In this document: one piece after another, positions 33,751 to 45,037 of the stretch
How positions within the stretch are numbered: position 1 is the first letter of the stretch
Layout of the letters: every line of letters begins with the position of its first letter
NCBI GenBank assembly: GCA_029204225.1
Contig: CM055092.1
Span: 78,250,027 to 78,314,026 of the forward strand
DNA from: Diphasiastrum complanatum
Taxonomy: Eukaryota > Streptophyta > Lycopodiopsida > Lycopodiales > Lycopodiaceae
DNA length: 64,000 nucleotides
Direction of reading: 5' to 3'
The notes under the pieces: generated by a model
Database searches by the model: none
What the model was told of the DNA's origin: nothing
The model's input: only the letters and a program-made list of their open reading frames with translations
Made by a program: the position numbers and the translations under genes

Positions 33751-33766
33751 AGAAGAAGAAGAAGAA
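33677..33766. repeat. (AG)n followed by (AGA)n microsatellite
   Basis: Uninterrupted AG from 33677 to 33747, then AGA repeats to 33766. Read on the minus strand it is (TTC)n(TC)n directly after an AATAAAG signal, i.e. at the 3' end of the next LINE copy. Confidence 0.95.
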
Positions 33767-34394
33767 ATAAGAAAGCTTTATTAATGTCTTTTCCATGCCA
33801 AAAGGCATATAAGACTAGTAAATGTACATGTCAAGTATGTGGTAGCAATGGGAGCATATGAAACGTCTCCAAAACGGTAACATAAATAACAAATCTAAAG
33901 CTATGAACTGAAATAGATGTGATGATATATGAAACATGTGGGAGCATGTATACTGCTAAAAGTCATGAGTGGGTATGACACGATCATCCAATCCTGTCCT
34001 GCTGATGCTATAAAAGGATGTAATACGAGCCGCATGGAGGGCCACTGGTGGTCGCTGACGTCGTCTAGGAGGGTGAAGAAGTCTCCTCATGATAAGTCGA
34101 GTAGCTCGTGCTGCAACATGGGTATGTGTGGGGCATTGTCTCCGATCTCTATGGGAAGGTAAGTCATCATCACCATCATCGTCATCATCAAATACTAGGT
34201 CTCGTCCTCTCCTCCTGGAGAACGAGAGACCAATACACCATGTCTCTGCTGCATACATGGCAGTGGGGGTGACAATAGTATCAAAAAGTCTACACTTACT
34301 ACGAGCATCTCTGATGAGCTTCCTGAAGCAGAACCGCTCAAGCTGAACAAGAGAGGAGTGCCCCTTCCCAAGTCGGGTGGTGGCCGCCTGTCGC
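33767..34394 (-). pseudogene. LINE RT C-terminal part and 3' end (continues across gypsy copy 1)
   Basis: It starts at the gypsy LTR with MRQAATTRLGKGHSSLVQLE, then KLIRDARSKCRLFDTIVTPT, AMYAAETW. This is the RT thumb region, joined by a deletion to a tail DDDDDGDDDLPSH, RRLLHPPRRRQ like the one at 33144-33300. The 3' flank ends with AATAAAG and a TTC/TC tract. It appears to be the downstream part of the LINE at 40676-41784, the two halves being separated by gypsy copy 1. Confidence 0.75.
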
Positions 34395-34644
34395 ATGCTG
34401 AAGGCAGGACCAGAAGGCCACGTGCCACTGACATGGCTGACTGCACATCGAGACCCAACTGGGGGCCCTATCTGCTGACAGGGTCCCTAGGCTGTGTTAG
34501 GCCCGCCATGGCTATGGACCGTGCTGGGGCACACTACTCACACTGTCTTGCCCTGTTGGTCGTGTACGCTGGACACGACCCTGACTGTGGTATTTGACCT
34601 ATCTGTGTTCTCTAGGATTCGGCACTGGTTACGAGCTCGTAACA
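34395..34644 (-). mobile_element. Truncated 3' LTR of gypsy copy 1
   Basis: Matches the inner ~250 bp of the 358-bp LTR and carries the intact CGAGCTCGTAACA terminus at 34644. The outer part (toward 34395) fades into LINE sequence, so a deletion removed the LTR end and some LINE sequence. Confidence 0.75.
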
Positions 34645-34679
34645 CTCTCTCCCCCTTAAGAACCGTCTTGGTCCTCTAA

Positions 34680-36245
34680 GACAAAGTCTAGAAAAATCTT
34701 GCGAAGGACGTTGCCTCTTTCCCAAGTGGCATTCTCAACAGGCTGATCATTCCACTTAACCAGATATTCTCGGTATAGAGTATGACGAGTCTACGTCTCT
34801 CTACTATCAAGAATCTCCTCTGGCTCATGTGGAGGTTGCTGAGGATCCAATGGGAGAACTAGAACATTGTCCCCTACTAGATTTTCTGATCTGGCTAAGG
34901 CTTTTCGTAACTGACGTACATGAAAGACTGGAAAAACCTTACTGTTGTGTGGGAGTTCTAGTTCATAGGTGACCTCGCCTAGTCTCCTACTGATGGTAAA
35001 GGGACCACAATACCTTGGAGACAACTTAGCACACACTCCTGATTTGAGGGTTTTAGAGTCAACTGGGACTCTTAAGTAGACTTTCTCACCAACGGAGAAC
35101 TGCACATCCCGTCTGTGTGGATCTGCATAATGCCTGGCTCGATCCTGAGACTGCCTGATGCTACGCTTAGCATGTTCTATCATCTGGTTTAGGTCCTCTA
35201 AAAAGTTTCTGGCTGCTTCAACTTTTTCTTGTTTAAACCCTACGACTGTGGGTGAGCGCGGCTGAAAACCGTACATCAGCATAAATGGGTTGTATCCCGT
35301 AGCTGAATGTTTGGTACTGGAGTAAGCAAACTCTAATATTGAGAGATACTCCTCCCAATTAGTCTGCCTCTTGCTGACGTATGCACGAAGCATATCCTCC
35401 AGCACCTGATTTACCCTCTCTGTTTGACCGTCCGTCTGTGGATGGTCGGTGGTACTCATATTAAGTTTAGTATGGAGATGATGGAATACTGCCCTCCAAA
35501 ATTTTCCAGTAAACTTGCTGTCCCGGTCGCTGACTATGCCGGAAGGTAGACCGTACAATTTAAATAGCCCGTCTACAAACAACCTCACTAACTCTGGAGC
35601 TCTAACGGTTGTTTTGGTCGGAATGAAATGAGCCATTTTGGTCAGACGGTCAACTGTGACCCATATAGCGTCATTACCCTTTTGGGTTTTAGGCAGGCCT
35701 ACTATAAAATCCATGGAGATATTCTCCCATTTACCAGCTGGTATTTCTAAGGGATGCAACAACCCTCCTGCCTTTAAAGGCTCTGCTTTATTTACTTGAC
35801 GTTTCTGGCAACTGGTTACATACTGGTGGACGTCCTTTTTCATACTGGGCCAGAAAAATTGCCTACGAAGAAGCTCATAGATCTTCTGTATGCCTGGGTG
35901 TCCCGCGCTAGGATTGTCATGACATTCATATAGGACCTGCTGCCTATAATCCTCTGAATTGGGGACACATGCTCTATCTCTATAGAGCAAGTACTCATCC
36001 TGAATGGAATACTGTTTCCATTTGAATCCTTGCGTCAACTGACCCTCAACCACTGGGGTTTGCTTGGGTAATACAGGCTCAGAATCCTCAACGTGATCTG
36101 ACGACATATACTCGGACTCATCATCATCCTCAAACAGAAGCTGCCGTATCCTTGGATGAACTGGCACCAGCCCCGGGAACTGGTTCTGGAGTCTGTAACT
36201 GTCTGCTCTGGACTGAGTTCCAGATAGTAGAGAAGAATGCATCAT
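34680..36245 (-). pseudogene. Gypsy copy 1 integrase and chromodomain
   Basis: Domains in order: zinc-binding region (HDNPSAGHPGIQK, then VTSCQKRQVNK), catalytic core with MDFIVGLPK, GIVSDRDSKFTGKFW and TTDHPQTDGQTERVNQ (D, D, E all visible), the GPF/Y-like CGPFTISRRLG, then a chromodomain (ILDSRET-stop-TRHTLYREYLVKWNDQP, VENATWERG). The TAG inside the chromodomain start is at about 34791. The second zinc cysteine is Arg (CQKR instead of CxxC), as in copy 2. The frame is +1 relative to RT and overlaps it at 36130-36245. Confidence 0.85.
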
Positions 36246-38211
36246 GCTGGCATTTCCCTCTCAAGGACTCGAGTAACTCATTACGAATCTGAGTAAAACT
36301 CAGCTCGTTTATCATAGGCATTCTGCTAAGGGCATCTACTACTGTATTGAATTTTCCCCGTCTATATCTGATAGACATGTCAAACTCTTGCATCAACTCT
36401 GCCCAACGAGCTTTCCGACCTCTAAGCTCAGGTTGATTGCAAAGGTATCTGAGACTCTCATGGTCTGTCAGGACCTCAAAGTTGGCACCATACAAATAAT
36501 GCCTCCAAGTCTTAAGGGCATGGACTATAGAAAAGAGTTCATTTTCATAGGCACTGTACCTAGTCTGAGCTGGCTCGAGTTTTTTACTCTCGAACGCAAC
36601 TGGTCGTCCACTCTGAGTTAGCACAGCACCTACTGCAAAGTCGCTAGCATCTGTTTCGACCACAAATGGCTGATTGGGGTCGACGACTTTTAAAACTGGT
36701 GCTGTAGCTAAGGCTATTTTGAGAGCATCAAAGCTCTCCTGCTGTGCGGACTCCCAAATGAACTCCTTTCCCTTCCCCTTAAGGAGATTTGTCATAGGAA
36801 CTGCTATCTGAGCATATTCCTTGACAAATCGTCTGTAATATCCCGCCAGACCAAGAAAGATCTGAAGCTCCAAAATATTCTGAGGTCTCAGCCAACTGAG
36901 TATGGCTTTAACCTTATTTGGGTCCATCTTAATCCCATCTGAAGAGATAATGTGACCCAAATATGCTACTTCTTCAACGAAGAATTCACACTTGGATTGT
37001 TTAGCATAGAGCTTATGCTTTCTGAGCAGTCGAAACACCTTTCTGAGGTGTTTTAGATGCTCCTTCCTCGTTTTGCTGTAAACGAGGATGTCATCTGAAA
37101 ATACGACTACAAACTTACCCAAGTATGGTCTGAGGACACTGTTCATCAAGGTCATAAAGGTAGCTGGAGCATTTCTGAGCCCAAATGGCATCACCTTAAA
37201 CTCATAATGACGAGTCCTAAAAGTTGTTTTCGAGACATCTTCCGATTTTATACGGACTTGATGATATCCCGATCTGAGGTCTATTTTACTGAAACAACTC
37301 GTCGACTTGATCAAACAACTCGTCTGCCCGAGGCATAGGGTACTTATTCTTAATTGTGACTTTATTGAGGGCTCTGTAATCTACGCAAAGACGCATAGAC
37401 CCCTCTTTCTTTTTCACCAAAAGGACTGGTGAGGCCCATGGTGAACTACTGGTCTGAATTTGGCCTTTCCCAAGATAATCTGTTAACTGCCTATTATTTC
37501 TTCATCCTCTATTCGGTTGACACGATACGGAGGTTTAGAAACAGGTGTTGTACCTGGTACTAGGTTTATTACATGATCTACCTCTCTGCTGGGTGGTAAA
37601 CCATGTGGCAAATCTTCAGGAAAAACATCTTTAAATTTACACAATAAAGTTTCTAATTTACTGATTTTCTGTTGTATAGAACTGGAAATAGAAACTTCGG
37701 GAATAAACTGAAAGTCACATAAGAATACCTGATGGTCTTCGTCTCCGATTAGCTGACAGAGCTCTGAACTGCAGACCATAGGACTGTTGGGAACATCATG
37801 CTCCCCATGCAACTGGATCTCTCGGCCTTTATGCTGAAAGCTGGGGTGTTCTTGTGATAGTTTCTATGGAGGGAAGGTCCTAAACTGTAGAGCCAATCTC
37901 TCCCGACAACAATATCTGTGCGATCCAGGTGCATTTTTCTGAAAGTTTATTTCATCTTGGTACCCCTGAATACCAAGATTCAAATTACTTACCATAGTTT
38001 CCCATATTTTTTTATCTTCACCCTTAGCTAATGAAACTATGTACCTATGCTGACTAGGTACTTCTGGTAATTTAAGCTTTTTAACCAGGGTGTAGTTGAT
38101 GAAATTATGGGTTGCCCCATCATCAACCATAACTCTTATTGACTGGTTACCAACTTTCCCATGCATACTTACTAGGTCATGCGGCCCAAAGCTGAAGGGT
38201 CTCGCTAGCAT
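36130..38211 (-). pseudogene. Gypsy copy 1 protease, RT and RNase H (frameshifted)
   Basis: Protease: VMVDDGATHNFINY near 38110. RT start: [14 protein letters not shown], then a break near 37480-37315 ([20 protein letters not shown] is out of frame). RT core: [47 protein letters not shown] (catalytic DD present). RNase [39 protein letters not shown]. Frame breaks near 37864-37934 and 37315-37483 disable the polyprotein. Confidence 0.88.
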
Positions 38212-38219
38212 TGCAAAAG

Positions 38220-39421
38220 TCAGCTAGCAACAGTGTTCATGATCTTCATGATACACTTTGATCTCGGAAGCTGCCGAGTCACTGGGGAAACATACAGTCT
38301 GAACAAGATGAACTTGTTTCTTATCTTTCTTATCCTTTTTAGTGAAAGGCCCCTTGGGACACTATCTGTGTGTCCCTTGCCCATACACACAAAGCACAAA
38401 CGTTCTTGTTTGGCTTTCTCAAAATCATCTGGTTTTAAGGGCTGTATGAGTGAAGGGCGTTTCTGAGGAGCTTCACTTTTAAATTTATCTTGATTCTTTC
38501 TTTTTAAAAATTTCTTTTTAAATTGAAAGTCTTTCTGAGGAGGCTGCTCAGAAAGTGGCTGCTGTCTCGCCCTCTTCCTACCCACTGAATCATCATAGAT
38601 TTGAGCATATCTGAGAGCTTGCTCAAGGGTAGTAGGCGAGTTTCTCTGGACCTCTACTTTATCTTCATCTTTGAGGCCACGGACAAATCCCCTGATTTTC
38701 TGATAATCATCCATATTTTTAATTTTTAAAATTGCTTCTCGATACTGCGAGATATATTGGATGAGGGACTTGTCCATTACCGTTCTTTCCCAGGCTTCCT
38801 AGGCTCTATCAAGTTCATTTTCTGGTAGGAATTCTCTTAGGAAAGCGTCTTCAAAAGCTTTCCATGACCGGGGAGTCTGCCCAGTCTCCTGGATTTAACC
38901 ACCACTTATAGGCCATAGGCCCTAAGGAAAGACTGGCCTCAATAGCTTGCAAATGGTCAAGGGTCTGTTTAAGAGCATGAATGTTCTTCCATTTGCTGAG
39001 GAAGGTTTGTAGAATGTCTGCATTTCTATCCTTCTCTTCCCCATTAAAAGTAGGAGGCTTTAAATCTTTAAAAACACTGGGGTGAGACCGTAAAGTCTCA
39101 CCCGAAACTGATGGAAGTGGAGAAGGGGACAACTGAGAAGTGGAGCGAAGGCTTCCTTTCGCGAAACTCAGAATCAAGCTCTTGAGTTCAGCGAATGAGT
39201 CATCCACACTGGACTTGAAATTGGCTAATGCCAACTTCAGTTCATCCACTTCTGTTACCAACTGGAGAAACTGCTCCTTGGTAGTTCGTCGAGTTCTTCG
39301 GCGAACTCTTTCCGTTCTTCCATTTCCATGGGTTCTTTCCCTTTACTATAAGCCAAGGCTTCTGTTTCAAGTTTGTTGAGGCTCTCTCCGGGGGTTGATC
39401 AGGTCCCTGAGGAGTGGTCAT
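38220..39421 (-). pseudogene. Gypsy copy 1 gag (frameshifted)
   Basis: Start codon at 39419-39421 (MTTPQGPDQPPE as in copy 2), then shifts. Recognisable parts: LKLALANFKSSVDDSFAELK, the capsid-like LQTFLSKWKNIHALKQTLDH, YISQYREAILKIKNMDDYQK, and a CCHC knuckle CFVCMGKGH that then goes out of frame. Copy 1 keeps the histidine of the knuckle, whereas copy 2 has Asp there. Confidence 0.85.
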
Positions 39422-40303
39422 CTTTGGAACTGAAAGAGAGGTACCTTAACTTCTGATGAAAAAAAAGTCAAAAAGACTAATTTACAACTGTACAAGGGAA
39501 AGGAAAGATGACTTAGCTGTTTCTGAGGACTATAGTTCCAAAGAAATTACAAAGAGGAACCCTCTTAGCTCTTCCACCCAAAATTTCAGACCTGCTGTCC
39601 TGGAAAATCCCAGTTTGTGGCTCCAAAATGGTACCAAAATTTCCGGTTTCTTGAGTAGAGTTGCTCGCTGCTCTGATTTCATACGTGGGGCTCCAAAAAG
39701 CGAGGCAAAGGACCCTAAAAAGTATAAAACTTTCTGAAGTTGAGAGCTACCTACCCTTGCTGATCTGACAGCATCTGAGTTGGTCCAAAAAAACCAAGTT
39801 TGAAGCCAAAAAACTCTTCCAAATTCTGGATTTTCGATGGCACCCTGCTCGCTGATCTGTGGCAAGAGAATTTGATGCCCAGACCTCTGAAAATCTTGAA
39901 AAACAGAAATGAATTTTGACTCCTTTCTCTTCCCTGTCCAGCGCTGGCCCTGCTACTACTTTTTGCCTTGAAATCCGCTCAGACTCGCAAAGATTTCACT
40001 GGGAAATCAGAAGAAGGTCGCTGATTTCACAGCGATGGATCTGCTCGCTGCGTACTGCACTAATTCCACTCTGAAATCCGAGAAAGACATCCAAAAAATC
40101 AGAGAGAAAAGCTGAACTATCAGCGCTGAAGCTGTACCAGACAATTCTCCTCCAAACTACTGAAAATTCTAGCAAATTGAAGGATTTTAAAGCTGGTCCT
40201 ACAGCGATTTTCCTCCTCTATTCTTTTCTAAAAATCTGAGAAATATTTCCTATCTTCTGATAGCTTTCTCTACTGCTGCTACTAAGCTCCCAAAGATGGA
40301 GAT

Positions 40304-40316
40304 GGCTCTGATACCA
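40304..40316 (-). promoter_or_regulatory. Primer-binding site of gypsy copy 1
   Basis: ggctctgatacca on the plus strand (complement of TGGTATCAGAGCC), one base inside the 5' LTR; initiator tRNA-Met type. Confidence 0.9.
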
Positions 40317-40317
40317 G

Positions 40318-40675
40318 TGTAATAGATCCTAACACCACAGTAGGGCAAAAACTAACTGATCCACCCAACCTTGCCTACTCCCTGATATAGAGTAAGCCCC
40401 TCCTAGCCCAATGTGAGGACTGGTAGCATGCAACTGCCAAGTGTCGGCCACGTGTCACTAACGTGGCCGACTGCCTATCGAGACCCAACTAGGCGCCCTA
40501 TCCTGCTAACAGGGTCCCTAGGCTGTGTTAGGCCCGCCATGGCTATGGACCGTGCTGGGGCACACTACTCACATTGTCTTGCCCTGTTGGTCATGTACGC
40601 TGGACACGACCCTGACTGTGGTATCTGACCTATCTGTGTTCTCTAGGGTTCGGCACTGGTTACGAGCTCGTAACA
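40318..40675 (-). mobile_element. 5' LTR of gypsy copy 1 (358 bp)
   Basis: Plus-strand ends TGTAATAGATCC and CTCGTAACA, i.e. TGTTACGAG...TTACA on the minus strand, the same length as the copy 2 LTRs. The terminus contains the palindrome TTACGAGCTCGTAA. Confidence 0.92.
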
Positions 40676-41784
40676 AAGACCATAACCTTGGTCTTCGCAG
40701 TGTTCACCCCCAATCCCCATCTGGTACAAGTTGCCTCTGTAATCCCTCTCTGGTCGGGGAGACAAGTACTACATCATCCGCGTAGAGGAGAATAGCAATC
40801 AGAATGGTGCCAAGTCTACATCCAGCCCCACCACACTGTGAGATGACTCGCTCTAACTCATCAATGTATAATCCAAAGAGAACCGGTGAAAGAGAACATC
40901 CCTGTTTCACCCCAATGGTGCTCCAAATGTGATCCGAATGAGATCTGAAACCTGCCTGCCCCAATGCATGTAATCTCCTGTTTTCCGCCTCTGAGCTCAC
41001 TGCAAACTGGAATATGGTGCCATAGAGCTTCGTGAGAACATGCCCAATCATGATGGTGCGGTAATTACCAGAAATCATGGGATCACCATTTTTATGAATA
41101 GGATGGATGATGTTGGTGCACCAGGATGAAGGGAAACCAGAAACAACGGCGGAATTGAGGAGAGTGGCTAGTGTGGGAGCAAGGAGGTCGGAAGCATGGG
41201 TTAGGAGTTCAGATTCGAGGTCTTCAATATCTCTTGCCTTATGGGACTTCATTCTCTTGATGGCCGCAACTACCATGTCAGAGGTGAAGAAGGTGAACTC
41301 AGAAGGGCGTGGAGAGATAGAGATGGGTGTGTCTGTGGGTATGGTATATAGGCTGGTAGCGTAGTCGGTCCATATGCGGAGGTCATCCAGGAGAGGTGGT
41401 GGAGCACGGGGGATAAATTCACGCCAAAAGGCGCCCTCAAACTCTAATGTTGTGGGCTTTTTGGTCTCGAGATTTCTCTTCCGAGATGGTGGCTGAGATA
41501 ACCGAGGAGATAGGAGCGCTTGGTTTGGTGCCTTTTTTCAAAACAGATGCCCAAGAAAGGGCCTCTTCTTGTTGCTTCTCAATCTTAGTTTCTAGTTCCC
41601 GTATCATATTGGTGGTGGATTCCGAAGCTACGGCCTGCTTGATCCCGATGGATTGTTCGAGTGATGCAACCTTGGACTGCAATATGGTCTTCTCATTGAT
41701 CAAAGAGGTAACCGTTCCTTTCAGTTGCGAGATTTCATTTCGCAAAGTCTGGAATTTTGCCTTGATTTGATCAATCTGCCACAA
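40676..41784 (-). pseudogene. LINE fragment: coiled N-terminal piece plus RT, internally deleted
   Basis: From 41784: a coiled-coil stretch (IDQIKAKFQTLRNEISQLKG, then KVASLEQSIGIKQ; open to 41437). Next, FWREFIPRAPPPLLDDLRIW; the RT N-terminal blocks DMVVAAIKRMKSHKARDIED and GDPMISGNYRTIMIG; a deletion; and the later motifs GVKQGCSLSPVLFGLYIDEL, LYADDVVLVSPTREGLQ (catalytic YADD) and, in another frame, WGLGVNTAKTKVMVF at the gypsy LTR border. The endonuclease domain expected between the coil and RT is missing. The sequence resumes at 34394 on the far side of gypsy copy 1. Confidence 0.82.
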
Positions 41785-41841
41785 GGATAAAAGCGGTTGA
41801 TTTAGAAGGTGTATATGGGATATTTGTTGTAGGCTGTGGTG

Positions 41842-42294
41842 CTATGAGCCTTCAGCAACGGTGGGTGGTGAGCCATCAGCGAGGGAGAATAGGGGTGGGG
41901 AGGTCAGCGAGGTAGCTAGCGAGGGTGAGCATCCATCAGTGAGGGGGGAGCAGCCAGCAAGGGTGGAGCAGTCGCAATCATCCTCAAGGGCAGCGAGGGG
42001 TAGAGCAAGGGAAGCGAGGGGAGCTGTAGCGACTGCAGCGAGGGGGACTGTAGCAAGCGGGGCTGGAGAAGAAGCAGCGAGGGGAAGTGGAGAATCAGCG
42101 AGGGGTAGAGCAAGGGAAGCGAGGGTAGCTGTAGCGAGGGGAGCTGTAGCGAGGGGGACTGTAGCGAGCAGGGCTGGAGAAGAAGCAGCGAGGGGAAGTG
42201 GAGAGTCAGCGAGGGGGGGTTTTGAGGTGGCATTGGCATCGAGGGTAGGGGAGCGGGAGGACCTGCGAACAGAAGTGGAGCGAGGAGGAGCCAT
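41842..42294 (-). pseudogene. Low-complexity Pro/Ala/Leu-rich frame with an internal ~105-bp duplication
   Basis: Frame starts MAPPRSTSVRRSSRSPTLDA and runs through alternating LPLAASSP and ATVPLATAPLA. A unit at about 41993-42095 is repeated at about 42099-42215. It is immediately upstream of the LINE coiled-coil frame, so it may be the N-terminal part of the LINE's first protein. The plus-strand frame over it (Gly/Ala/Arg-rich) is the shadow. Confidence 0.4.
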
Positions 42295-42415
42295 GAAGCG
42301 AGAGAAGTCGGGGTCAGATCAGTCTGACAACGAGGGTAGGTCGGATCTGGGACAGGGGGGAGCAGAAACGTTGGAGGTCGGATCATGGACAGGGGGAGCG
42401 CAAAAGCGCTGGAAG

Positions 42416-42419
<4 letters not shown>

Positions 42420-42482
<63 letters not shown>
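42420..42482. repeat. (AG)n microsatellite
   Basis: Uninterrupted AG dinucleotide run; long Arg-Glu and Leu-Ser frames over it are artefacts. Confidence 0.95.
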
Positions 42483-42486
<4 letters not shown>

Positions 42487-42837
42487 AGCAAAGGGTGAGA
42501 GGATGTGCGATCCTAGCTCAGGTGAGAGAGTGCTCTTTTTTTATCTTCTACAGTTTTTTTAAGGTTTTTTAAGTTTCACATGCTCATCTTCACCCCAGAT
42601 AGAAGCTAACATTCCTTGCACTTGAGTCATGATCACTTGAGTCATGCGCTAGGTAGGTGTTGTCCTTGCATGTAATTACGCGGCCCACTAAACCAAAAGA
42701 AAAAAAAGTGACAACAGTAGAGATTTACTCAAGGTTTTGAGCTGTTTTCTATATATTCAGAGAATTTTGGCTTCTGGGTCCCCCTTTTGCCCAACCTTCC
42801 CATGCTCCCAGCGTAAGTGTTCCATTCATATGTTGGG
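42483..42837. other. No gene seen
   Basis: Short stretch between the AG repeat and gypsy copy 2. It ends with TTGGG, the left target duplication of that element. Confidence 0.5.
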
Positions 42838-43195
42838 TGTTACGAGCTCGTAACCAGTGCCGAACCCTAGAGAACACAGATAGGTCAGATACCACAGTCA
42901 GGGTCGTGTCCAGTGTACATGACCAACAGGGCAAGACAGTGTGAGTAGTGTGCCCCAGCATGGTCCATAGCCATGGTGGGCCTAAAACAGCCCAGGGACC
43001 CTGTCAGCAGGATAGGGCTCCCAGTCGGGTCCCAACGTGCAGTCGGCCACGTCAGTGCCACGTGGCCGACACTTGGCAGTAGCATGCTACCAGTCCTCAC
43101 ACTGGGCTAGGAGGGGCTTACTCTATATCAAGGAGTAGGCAAGGTTGGGTGGATCAATTAGTGTTTGCCCTACTGTGGTGTTAGGATCTATTACA
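42838..43195 (+). mobile_element. 5' LTR of gypsy copy 2
   Basis: TGTTACGAG...TTACA, 358 bp. Near its 3' end is TACTCTATATCAAGG, a possible TATA region. Confidence 0.95.
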
Positions 43196-43196
43196 C

Positions 43197-43209
43197 TGGT
43201 ATCAGAGCC
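43197..43209 (+). promoter_or_regulatory. Primer-binding site of gypsy copy 2
   Basis: TGGTATCAGAGCC, one base after the LTR; complementary to the 3' end of initiator tRNA-Met. Confidence 0.95.
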
Positions 43210-44091
43210 ATCTCCATCCTAGGGAACTCAGTTTACAGCAGTAGAGAAAGCTATCAGAAGATAGGAAAGATTTCTCAGTTTCTCAGAAAAGATTAGAGGA
43301 GGAGAATCGTTGTAGGAACAACCTTCAAATCCTTGAAATTCACTGAGAATTTACAGTTGTAGGAAGTAGAATTTCTTCTGTAGGTAAATCGCTGGAAAGG
43401 CAGCAATCTATATCAGATTTCAGACATCTGATAGGAGATTTTAGAAAGGAATTAGAGTAGAAACCAGCGAGCAGGTCCATTGATGTGGGATCAGAAATCT
43501 ACCTCTGAAATTTCAGAGAAATCCAAGGAAATTTGAAGGGTTTCCAAGCAAATTTTCTTAGTAGGGTCAGCGCTGGACAGGGAGGAGAAAAGGTGAAAAT
43601 TTATCCTTGTTTGTTGAGAATTCTCAGGAGTTTGAGCTTCAAACTTACTTGCTATAGACCAGCGACCTACAGGCTTGGGTCAAATCGGAGATTTGAAGTG
43701 ATTTAGAGCTGTAAATTGGACAAATCGGGTCGGATAGGTTGCTGTCCAACCAGCGAGGGCAGGGACTTCAAAAATTCCGGATTTCCTTTTGTAAATTTCC
43801 GGTTTTTACTCAGTTTGATGGAGCCCCACACCTGAAATCAGATCAGTTAGCTACTCAACTCAAGAACCGGGAAATTTGGCACCGTTTTGAAGCTTCAAAC
43901 TGGCATTTTCCGGGACAGCAGGTCTGAAATCTTGGGTAAAAGAGCTAAGAGGGTTCCTCTTCATTCTTTCTTTGGAAGTACAGTCCTCAGAAACAGCTAA
44001 GTCATCTTTCCTTTCCCTTGTACAGTTGAAAATTAGTCTTTTATACTTTTTTTCCTTCAGAAGTTAAGGTAGCTCTCTTTCAGTTCTGAAG

Positions 44092-45036
44092 ATGACCACT
44101 CCTCAGGGACCTGATCAACCCCCGGAGAGAAGCTTCGACGAACTTGAAACAAAAGCCTTGGCTTACAGAAAAGGGAAGGAACCCATGGAAGTAGAAGAAC
44201 AGGAACGGTTCGCCGAAGAACTCGACGAACTGGTTACCAAGGAGTAGTTCCTCCAATTGGTAACAGAAGTGGATGAACTGAAGTTGGCATTAGCCAATTT
44301 CAAGTCCAGTGTGGACGACTCGTTCGCTGAACTCAAAAACTTGATTTTGAGTTCCGCAAAAGGAAGCCTTCCCTCCACTTCTCAGTTATCCCCTTCTCCA
44401 CTTCCATCAGTTTCGGGTGAGACGTTACAGTCTCACCCCAGTGTTTTTAAAGACTTAAAACCTCCTACTTTTAATGGGGAAGAGAAGGATAGAAATGCAG
44501 ATATTCTACAAACCTTCCTCAGCAAATGGAAGAACATTCATGCTCTTAAACAGACCCCTGACCATTTGCAAGCCATTGAGGCCAGTCTTTCCTTAGGGCC
44601 TATGGCCTATAAGTGGTGGTTAAATCTCCAGGAGACTGGGCAGACTCCCCGGTCATGGAAAGCTTTTGAAGAAGCTTTCCTAAGAGAATTTGTACCAGAG
44701 AATGAACTTGATAGAGCCTGGGAAGCCTGGGAAAGAGCAGTAATGGACAAGTCCCTCATCCAATATATCTCGCAGTATCGAGAAGCAATTTCAAAGATTA
44801 AAAATATGGATGACTATCAGAAAATCAGGGAATTTGTTCGTGGCCTCAAAGATGAATATAAAGTAGAGGTCCAGAGAAACTCGCCTACTACCCTTGAGCA
44901 AGCTCTCAGATATGCTCAAATCTATGATGATTCAGTGGGTAGGAAGAGGGCGAGACAACAGCCACTTTCTGAGCAGCCTTCTCAGAAAGACTTTCAATTT
45001 AAAAAGAAATTTCTAAAAAAGAAAGAAAGAAGATAA
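44092..45036 (+). pseudogene. Gypsy copy 2 gag
   Basis: ATG at 44092 (MTTPQGPDQPPERSFDELET). In-frame TAG at 44245-44247 where copy 1 has CAG (Gln). After that it is open to 45036: a helical region (DELKLALANFKSSVDDSFAE), capsid-like LQTFLSKWKNIHA and LSLGPMAYKWWLN, AFLREFVPENELD, RAWEAWERAV, and a basic tail. The frame is lost in the A/G-rich tract at 45010-45035. The zinc knuckle (CFVCMGKGDTVRQC, about 45127-45168) is in the following frame, and its histidine is Asp. Confidence 0.88.
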
Positions 45037-45037
45037 A

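Larger units (their letters stand above)
34395..40675 (-). mobile_element. Ty3/gypsy chromodomain element, copy 1 (minus strand)
   Basis: Element with a full 5' LTR (40318-40675), primer-binding site, gag, protease-RT-RNase H, integrase with chromodomain, and a 3' LTR missing its outermost ~108 bp. It is very similar to copy 2 (42838-49235) in the opposite orientation. It lies inside a LINE; because of the truncated LTR the target duplication cannot be tested. Several frameshifts and stops make it non-autonomous. Confidence 0.92.

Noticed and set aside
34358-34679. Small open frames in the gypsy LTRs (also 40413-40785, 42749-43100, 48843-49140)
   Set aside because: They occur in every LTR copy on the strand opposite to or outside the element's genes and carry no recognisable protein.
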